Source: Choristoneura fumiferana (taxonomy: Eukaryota; Arthropoda; Insecta; Lepidoptera; Tortricidae). From it: a DNA stretch of 64,000 bases. The position numbers and the translations under genes are program-made. The DNA lies in NCBI RefSeq assembly GCF_025370935.1, contig NC_133501.1, positions 1,230,293-1,294,292 of the forward strand, written 5' to 3'. The notes under the pieces are model-generated. The model worked only from the letters and a program-made list of their open reading frames with translations. It had not been told where the DNA came from and did no database searches. Shown here piece by piece: positions 56,901 to 64,000 of the stretch; the stretch's first letter is position 1; each line of letters starts with the position of its first letter.

Positions 56901-59900
56901 GTCAAAAGGCTCTACGCAATTCTCACATCGCGTCAGCGGCGAACAACCAGTGAAGAACTCCATATTGGCCTTCCTCACTTTCCAAATAAGCATCTCTTCC
57001 TGCGACATCACCTCCACTGTAAAAGGGTTCTCGACCTCTATGGTGCTTTCTTGGGCCCTCTTGCAAGTTCTTAATTTTAATGCACTGCGACTTTTGTCTT
57101 GAACTTTAGGCTTAGGCTGAAGCGGAGGCAATCCTGAAAAATGTTTTTGTTAAAAAAATACTTTTAACACAAGCCTTTTTAGCGGACGATATTTTTTTAG
57201 GTAACCATTATCAAAGTTTTTCCTACTTTTCGCGGGCTAGTATCAGATGGCCCTATACGCAGCTGGTCTACAGGATCAACTCGTCCTAAAATCATTAGGA
57301 CGAAATTGCAACTTGGCAAAACAAAAAGTAACTCGTCTTTGAAGCATCTGATACTAACCCCTTATCGCTTGTGACGGATTAAGGGCATAAGGTTGCGAAT
57401 CCAGTAGAAATGTGCGAGGTTGCATTGCGAGGAATGAGGGCTATCGTTTTTTGTCTTACTAGATGGCGCCACTGTTGCGTGAGGTTTTTAAGTGTGGCTT
57501 TCAAAGTCCGTTGTTACGGGCGTGAAAACAAAGTTAAGACTAAAATCATATTTAATACATCTTAAAACCGTACCATAAATATATCGAGCAACCACAGTCT
57601 TGCTTAGTCCCGTTTTGTTCGGAAAAAAAGGGTGGACAAAAGTTTTCGAAAGACAAAACTGTCTCAAAATACAGACATTCATTGCCCCTTATCGCATAAT
57701 TGCCATAATTAATTTCAGGTATGCAAAATATTCACAAAATTATTCTAATTATAAATAAACCCGCGTAGCTCACCCAAAAACTATGACATTAGACATTTCG
57801 GAGACCTCACGCTACACTAGCGCCTCTAGCGGCGAATTCATACGCGATAGCCCTCATTTACCTGTCATGAACCAATGGTAACGCTTCATTTTCCTGTCTT
57901 AATTTTTTAATAACTAAAATGAAAGTTTTACTTTCCGCTTGTGACGGGTTAAGGCGTAAGGTATATAATATACAGTGTGTAACATTCATATAGATCAGTA
58001 TGGGAAAGTCTGAAACTATAAAACATACGAAGATCTGTTCTTAGGAACCATGTCATCTATTTTAATAAGAAAAAAAACTGCATTCATACTTTTACAAAAA
58101 AAACGTTCACTCAGTTCGGGAATCGAACCCGGTCGTTTTGAAAAATAAAACATACATATTTCTATTTCGATATCGGTTGTGAAGGTCATAAACAATAAAT
58201 GTTACTGAAAATACAAACTGAAATATAGATGCACAGAAAAAACAGAAAAATAAGACCATCACTGGGAATCGAACCCAGGTCCTCGGTAATCCGTACCGCG
58301 TGCTATACCGCTACACCACTGATGACCCAATCTTAATAAATGTTACTATGAAACACGATATCTAGAATTAATAAAATGCATTGTATTTCATATTCTTTAA
58401 TAATGTAAGTTTTATTTTCAAAACATCAAGGTTCGATTGCAGTTTTTCTTCTTATTAAAATCAATGAATTGGTTCCTAAGAACGGATCTTCGTGTGTATT
58501 ATAGTTTCAGACTTTCCCATACTGACCAATATGTATGTAACCCTGTAACGTAAGATGATATACAAAAAGATAGAGGTTTGTTTTATTAACTTCATTACTA
58601 ACCCTCTGTCTTGTTCGTGCTTATCTTGGATATTTCATTTGTTACCAAATTTTTAATAACAAAAAAATTACCTGAAAATAAATACGTAAATAATTTGAAT
58701 CAACTTTTAACATCCGCCCTCCCCCGTGAACCCTCGCGATTACTGAGGCAGGCACCGTTCTGCCCGTCCCAAAAAAAAGCTTCTGGGTGAGTTTCATTCA
58801 TTGAATAGCCCAAGGGCCTTTAAAAAAAAGTGTACCCTTTCTTTTTGGAAAAAATATCGTTTTCACTTGTCATGCCCGTAAAGTTCGTGTTTATGCTGGA
58901 TCTAGGCGACATAAAATGATTTTTTATGCTCTAGTGCATAAAATAAAATCTTCGTCTAAGACCAAAGCAATTAGGTGTAAACAGCCTCAAACAAAGAAGT
59001 TTCTACATACTTTTTTTAATAATTTTTAATTTGTATACAACTAAAAATCAATCAAATCAATCAAAATAGACCAATAAAACTAAACAAATATAATTATAAT
59101 CGTAATGCGTGAACAAGAAAAGGTACCTAGTATGTGAAGAATTGTTTCCACTGTTGCCATTTAATTTCCTCGCCATCGAAGTGAAAAGCAGAATGTTAAA
59201 CTCGAGCATTAAACCCATTTTCCCCTCGACATGTCTATCCACCCTCACCGTACCGGCTCGGGTGGCTATTTGAACGTGCGTCTCGGGTGCGTTTTATGCT
59301 CTTTGTACAATCTGCTATTTTCCTACTCAAAATCAAGAGCACAATCGATTCCGATAGTTAAAAAAAAATACCCAAACAAAAATGACAGTTTTGTGACAAA
59401 ATTTCACAAAACTGACTCAAGTTTGTATGAAAAAAATATATTAAACATTTTGAAAGAAAAAGTATTTTTTTTAAAACACCTTCAAACTAGGTACTCGTTT
59501 ACCTTATAGAATTGATATCGCATTCATTACTTTTTTATATAATCAGAGGCCGTACGCTCTTTCTAACGCTCGCGATCGCAATGGTATAAGATGGAGCACA
59601 CTTGCCCAGTAAATCCCCATTCACCCTAGATTAGAGGACAGCCAGATTGTAGCGATCAGGGAACACAGACGCAGGCCGGGCATTCCGCTCCTCAGCTGTC
59701 CGGGTAATAAGGACGAGAGAAAGCGATTTGTGCGAATTTTAGGGATAAAATATAAGGGTAAATGCCCCGCCTACTTATTACTTAGCTCTAGGAAGGGGTT
59801 ACCCTTTCTGAGTTTCCACTACTTCTATTCTACTTATTAGGGTTAGGGTCTCCATACCCAAACTGCACAGTGCCGACAGCTTCAGGCCGCTTGTAGAAGT

Positions 59901-62900
59901 CTGTTGTTTTACCGAACAATGGCCCGTTTTTTTGCCGGACTTGCGGTGTTGTAAGGCTAAGACGCCGGCGGGTGCATGTACACACATTAATTGTAAGCCA
60001 CAACACCGCAAGTCCGGCAAAAAAAAAACGGTGAAAACAACGGACGTCTAGAAGCGGCCTCAAGAGGTCGCTGTTGAACGATCTGCAGTTTCAATACATA
60101 ATAGACATTCGATATACACGAACCCCTCAAGCTATTCGTTTGCAGTCGCAGTGCAGCCAAAAATGCAGTCGGCGTGCAGAAGTCTCGCCGGGGTTCTCTG
60201 CCTTTTCCGAACTCACGATTTTCTATGAAACCTATTTTCGGAACTTTCATAAAACAAACCTATCCAAACCTACTGTGTTCTATAAAAGCAGAAGAAAAAT
60301 CACTGAGACAAATTTTCGGTTTCGGAGAAAATTGAAAGTTGGGGAATAAAACAGTTGGCAAACAATAATTCTGCGAAAACGCAGATACCGTCACGCCATG
60401 GTGCCGGCAGGAAAAAGCTGCTCAACCTGCCTTATACGGATAAATCGAAATTGTTTGCTCCAACTGCTCTTCTCTTCTCCTCTCGGCACCATGCTATTCA
60501 CTGGCTCCGTTAGGTACTGACTGTATAGGAGCAGTCCTGTTACAGTCGAACACAACCGTTGCACCCTAAGATGTCACAGTGATAGGCGCTTTCCATTACA
60601 AGCGACATTGGTTCAGCTCCACAGAAACACGAAGCTCGTGTCTTGCGGTCCCTCTGATACTTCTATTAAATACGAGAGCAAGAGGGACGCGGACGGTACG
60701 ACACGAAATTCGAGTTTCGTAGTAGCCCTGCTGTTCCCTCGGGAAATGTGCATTTTTCCGAGATAAAAAGTAGCCTATGTCACTCTCTGGTCCATAAACT
60801 ATCTCTATGCCAAAAATCGCGTTTATCCGTCGCTCCGTTTCGACGTGAAAGACGGTCAAAAATAGAAACACACTTTCGCATTTATAATATTATTATGGAT
60901 TATGGCACTCAAAAATTATGGCATGTGATATTAGGGCAAATGAGTTGCTTAACTTCAAACTCAAATAAGTCCAATTCTAAGAATTTTACGATTTTGGTAT
61001 CAAAATAAAAAGCAAATAAAACAGATACTCTCCTCAGAAGGTAGAGTGGACTTATCCGAGTTTGAAGTTAAGCGACTCAAAACCATTTTGGCAAATGAAA
61101 TTAGTACAAATGAAATAATGGGAAACTAAGGGATACCCATGTTTGGATGACTATAAAAACAAAAAGTACTCACTCCTTTCATCGTAATTTAAATTAACCA
61201 TAGCAATATTACTAAAGGTTTTATCCCTATTTTTATCATGGGTAATTTTACTGCTACCCTGTATAGGCTTCACAATGACATTAGATACTGTCTGATAGTT
61301 GTGATCTACAGCAATTCGAACAGGCATTTCATTTTTAACATCATTCTTGTCATCACAGATTATCTCTTCAACCACAGTTTCAACGTCCTCTGCCTCATCA
61401 GCTAATATTTCATCATCAAGAGCTTCTTCATCACCCATTGCTTCTTCTTCACCCATAAGGTCATCATCAACTTTAGTTTCTTCAACACCCGAACCATCAT
61501 ATTCAATCTGAACTGTGTCCTTCACCAGTTGGTAATACAGAGGATCTAGAGCCTGTACGTCTTCAAAGGCCTCATCTTCAGGGTTTTCCGTGACTGTTAC
61601 TATGGCAAACCTTGAGAGGCTACTTATTTGACATGGCTGAAATAAACAACATGATTATCCTATGAATATTGTAAATAAATTAACTATCACGGACATTGAC
61701 ACCAATTGACTAAGTCCCAAACTAAGCAAAGCTTGTGCTATCGATATTAGGCAATGGAGAAATTAGATAACTACATACTTAAAAATACATATTAAACATC
61801 CAAGACCCGAGAACAACACACACACGCACGCAAACACGCACGCACGCACGCACGCACGCACGTACGCATGCACGCACGCACGCAAACACACCCACACACA
61901 CACACACGATAATATGTAGGTGTATTTATGTTTAGTAATTCCTGCGTATTCAGTGATAGTTACTTTGATAATGTATAAGTGTCCTAATACCAAACCGCTG
62001 ATCTTCATAACACAGGTTATCCTAGCATGAAGATCAGAGGATCTTTTGTTGAAGTATTTAACAAACCTTTTCCGACTTTAATTTCATTGTTATGTATAAT
62101 TCTTGCAACTAGAACTTATTATAGTTAAGATCTCAGATTTGTAAGTGCGTGCGTGGTTTATTATCTAATAAATTATTATTATTATTACTGAAGCTAAAAG
62201 TTTTTTTTAGTAAAAGTAGCATTTTTTCCAATCAAAATCGACACAGACACAGTGTCGTCGGAGCTCCTACTTGTTTTGGCCCTTCAGGCCACTGCAATTC
62301 ACTGTTGTTGATTTGTTTTACATTCTGTTTCACTGAATTTCGGCAGCTTCAGCCGAACTTCGACATTCGGCCAAAACTCGGTTTAGATGCTGAACATTCG
62401 GCACTAGAAAAAAGAACCTACTTGGACCATTTCAACTGAAATTAATCGAAAGCATTTCATTAATGGAAAAATGAAATATTCTTAGTTCCTATTATTTTAA
62501 TAAACATCTTGATTACAACTCGTAAATTGAGTTAAAAAATAGTTTTTGGTTTCTCAATTTTCACAAACTAAACATTGAGAAGCATTAAAGATTTTCTTTC
62601 TTTCTTTATTACTTACTCGTCCATTCAGCAAGTCTGCAATCGCGCTCTGGGCTTTGCTCACGCGCGTCCTGAAGGCAGCCAACTTTATAACCATTTGCTT
62701 GCACTCCCAGCACACCCAGTCATCCTCGTTGAACTGGAATGACATTTGAAGATAATGAATGATACATAACCATCCAAGCTAGTCCCTTATTACAATAATC
62801 CCTCATTACACCTTGGTTTGTCTCAGTGTTAGTATCCTGCTTTCAGGGTGCCCTCACAAACAAATTTTTGCATATGAAGAGTTAAACTATCACCACTGTG

Positions 62901-63408
62901 TGAGATTTGCCAGAAGGAAGGTAAACTAGTCCCATGCAGGTTGCATGACAAAGCAAGTACAGTCAGCAAAAAAACCTTGTTAAAATGAAATTTTGTACAG
63001 ACAATTTTAGAAAATGGTATTACTGTACATGCATGAATAAATAATTTATATGCCAAGAAACTGTTTAGTGCATCGACATAAGGTACATACCTAGATGTCG
63101 ATGGTTTAGTGCATCTCTATCTTAGTATCTTTGCTAATGAAGAATGACGTAGACGTATATTAACAAAGGCAGAGCAGAAGAGACGGAATTTGTGCTAAAC
63201 TTCCTTTTAAAAGTTTTGAAAGTTAAGTGCGTGCACAAGTTAAAAAGTCCATAAAATAAAAAGCAAACTGCTCAATAAATACTCACTGTCAAAGCGTAGC
63301 AAAAGAAGGCGTGTTCCTTGAAGTCTTTTATCGCGCCCAATGTTCTATCTTGGCTCAAACACCCGCACAAATCGCTCGCCGTAATGCTTGAACATTTGGA
63401 TTCAACAT
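44786..63408 (-). CDS. Gene 1, copy B: ZAD domain plus 11 C2H2 zinc fingers, 12 exons
   Basis: Probable nuclear DNA-binding regulator of the insect ZAD zinc-finger family. Exons, in order: 63408-63287, 62733-62617, 61636-61174, 57133-56859, 55493-55408, 54133-54008, 52478-52380, 51132-51033, 49744-49635, 48683-48572, 48290-48186, 44938-44786 (stop TAA). Every junction has AG acceptor, GT donor and matching phase, giving about 622 residues. The ZAD has Cys14/Cys17 (exon 1) and Cys49/Cys52 (exon 2). Residues 81-235 are very acidic. Fingers start near residues 304, 333, 359, 389, 414, 441, 470, 503, 532, 564 and 592; several are split by introns (for example CDHCGK | GFFTML). Finger 6 is C2HC, finger 5 has short spacing, and the last finger has C-x-C. 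Exon 1 lacks one C relative to copy A, which breaks the frame, possibly a consensus error. I recognise no specific orthologue. Exon model inferred by eye. Confidence 0.85.
45435..45552 (+). mobile_element. tRNA-derived SINE
   Basis: CAGTGGTATTGTAGGGGTAT, then GGTTTCGATTCCCAGCGC and the tail ACTGGTTTTTCTGTGCATCC. In intron 11 of gene 1 copy B. Confidence 0.7.
45953..46250. mobile_element. Fold-back MITE, arms about 98 bp
   Basis: Left arm CAGGACTTATCACGCTAGC ... CACGAGTAGA; right arm its complement ending GCGTGATAAGTCCTG. Spacer about 100 bp. Bases 1-51 of the window are the end of the equivalent right arm in copy A. Confidence 0.75.
46293..46433. mobile_element. Palindromic MITE, copy B equivalent of 94-234
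   Basis: TAA flanks, arms identical in outline. Intron 11 of gene 1. Confidence 0.8.
46730..46852 (-). mobile_element. tRNA-derived SINE (copy B)
   Basis: More complete than its copy A equivalent: the stretch TCAGTAATCCGTGCTGCGTG keeps the anticodon arm. Confidence 0.7.
47136..47214 (+). mobile_element. 5'-truncated SINE, copy B only
   Basis: Starts at the box B part (GGGTTCGTTTCCCAGTGCTG) and continues with the CTGGTTTTTCTGTGCATCC tail to TTTTCGATAT. Copy A lacks it at this place. Confidence 0.6.
47606..47895 (+). mobile_element. RTE-like non-LTR 3' end, copy B
   Basis: Equivalent of 1434-1718, with AATAAAAAATAAATTAATC at its end. Confidence 0.6.
49886..50083. mobile_element. hAT-like MITE, copy B, intact 8-bp duplication
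   Basis: CAGTGGCGTAGCTAC ... TAGCTACGCCACTG between two AATACATG. Confidence 0.85.
53400..54000. mobile_element. GC-rich MITE, copy B, right end deleted
   Basis: Same as 13048-13684 to about GGTCGATCCCTGGAC, then joins directly to CGACTCACTGG, the exon 6 donor region. The TTA-side terminal repeat and about 70 bp of intron are lost. Confidence 0.7.
57434..57857. mobile_element. MITE with ATGAGGGCTATCG termini, copy B
   Basis: Both ends are present here, whereas the copy A equivalent (17796-18207) has lost its right end. Confidence 0.7.
58207..58334 (-). mobile_element. tRNA-derived SINE, copy B only, 13-bp target duplications
   Basis: AATAAATGTTACT at 58194-58206 and 58335-58347. Copy A has a single AATAAATGTTACT at about 18378. 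On the minus strand: GTCATCAGTGGTGTAGCGG, GGTTCGATTCCCAGTGATGG and a tail ending GTTTGTATTTTC, without poly-A. Confidence 0.9.
63287..63408 (-). CDS. Gene 1 copy B, exon 1 (N-terminal half of ZAD) with 1-nt deletion
   Basis: The ATG at 63408 matches copy A, but the exon is 122 nt instead of 123. A run of four C (plus strand) in copy A is three here, so the frame ends in TGA just after the first ZAD cysteine pair. Donor GTGAGT is kept. A one-base homopolymer difference fits a consensus error as well as a real mutation. Confidence 0.8.
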
Positions 63409-63593
63409 TTTGAATTCAAAGAAAACGTGAATTTTGGTCGTAGATTACGTGGGCGACCATTAATATTTACTTGACGCCAACAAGACGCCAATGACGCTCT
63501 GCTCTATTTTCTTCAAACATGTAATGGCCGACCGACCGAGTTTTCACAACCGCACCGCACCACCGCACCCCTCAGCCCCTCCCAACAGAGCTG

Positions 63594-63728
63594 CAGGGTT
63601 ACTACGAAACCTAATCTCGAAGTTCGTGTCGTGCGGTCCCTCTCGCTCTTGTATTAAATGTACTAAGTGTCAGAGGGACCGTACGACTGTCTACGACACA
63701 AACTTCGTGTTTCGTAGTAGCCCTGCTG
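63594..63728. mobile_element. Palindromic MITE upstream of gene 1 copy B
   Basis: Equivalent of 23628-23753, about 190 bp upstream of the start codon of gene 1 copy B. Confidence 0.7.
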
Positions 63729-63818
63729 GTTCTATTGTTGAGTGATTGATAAAAACTCTGTTTACTGTTAGTAAAATACTACAGATTTTACATAAAAATA
63801 GAACCGTATTCATAATTT

Positions 63819-64000
63819 TTTTTTTTTTGAGAAAAAGCGCGGGAAACGTTGGTCGTGGCGGGAGTGTTTTTTCTAGCGAACTTTAAAAATTTAATTTAAC
63901 TTGTATAAAAGATCAGTTTTGTATATAATTGTATGTATTAGTTTAATGTAATTACTTTGTTATTCATTTGTGTATATATTCTACGGTATTTGGTAAGTTT
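63819..64000 (+). other. Unique sequence beyond the copy B breakpoint
   Basis: Starts GAGAAAAAGCGCGGGAAACG after the T-run and shows no similarity to copy A. Ends TTTGGTAAGTTT, a good splice-donor match (GTAAGT at 63993). It could be a non-coding first exon or transposon sequence; neither can be shown. Confidence 0.35.

Larger units (their letters stand above)
46200..63818 (+). repeat. Large direct duplication, copy B
   Basis: Collinear with 1-23848. Its left limit cannot be fixed, because the A side is cut by the window edge; gene 1 exon 12 at 44.8 kb shows that gene-related sequence continues further left here. The right limit is near 63818, where the T-run is followed by unrelated sequence on the two sides. 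B-only features include a SINE at 58207-58334 and a deletion of one MITE end beside exon 6. Confidence 0.9.

Overview
The window looks like nuclear DNA of a moth or butterfly. It is AT-rich and carries compact multi-exon genes for ZAD-type C2H2 zinc-finger proteins, which form clusters in insects. It is packed with short inverted-repeat transposons, tRNA-derived SINEs and non-LTR tails of kinds I associate with lepidopteran genomes. Nothing prokaryotic, no CRISPR array and no rRNA is visible.

Layout. (1) 1-23,848 and 46,200-63,818 are two collinear, same-strand copies (A and B) of one region; each carries the same minus-strand gene (gene 1). In copy B the whole gene can be reconstructed: 12 exons with matching splice phases from 63,408 to 44,786, giving a ZAD, an acidic linker and 11 zinc fingers (about 622 residues once one single-base deletion is allowed for). 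Copy A has exons 1-11; its last exon lies left of the window, and its exon 4 is scrambled by indels. The copies differ by transposon presence or absence: a 5.5-kb LINE, an RTE-like tail and a small MITE only in A, and a SINE only in B. The only base substitutions I could find in exons are synonymous. (2) 23,988-24,101 is the first ZAD exon of a plus-strand gene (gene 3), head-to-head with copy A of gene 1. It runs into an assembly gap. (3) 24,501-28,827 is a near-perfect 4.3-kb inverted repeat carrying two copies of the C-terminal part of a LINE ORF with a CCHC motif and a probable restriction-like endonuclease. It has runs of N close to both ends. (4) 29,714-38,922 is a Ty3/Gypsy-type LTR retrotransposon with two 1.3-kb LTRs, a 4-bp target duplication and broken reading frames. 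(5) 39,103-41,445 holds the first three exons of another minus-strand ZAD gene (gene 2). The LTR element lies just past its exon 3, and no later exon is visible. (6) 41,446-44,785 is intergenic: a TTAA-flanked MITE with a nested tRNA-like SINE, an hAT MITE with a perfect 8-bp duplication, and a minisatellite ending just past the stop of gene 1. (7) 63,819-64,000 is unique to the B side.

The ZAD genes are probably DNA-binding nuclear regulators produced by local duplication. The main open question is whether copies A and B are a true duplication or two haplotypes placed in tandem by the assembler. The N runs, the inverted repeat between them, the allele-like differences and the isolated frame-breaking indels favour an assembly origin for at least part of the structure, but the sequence alone cannot settle it.
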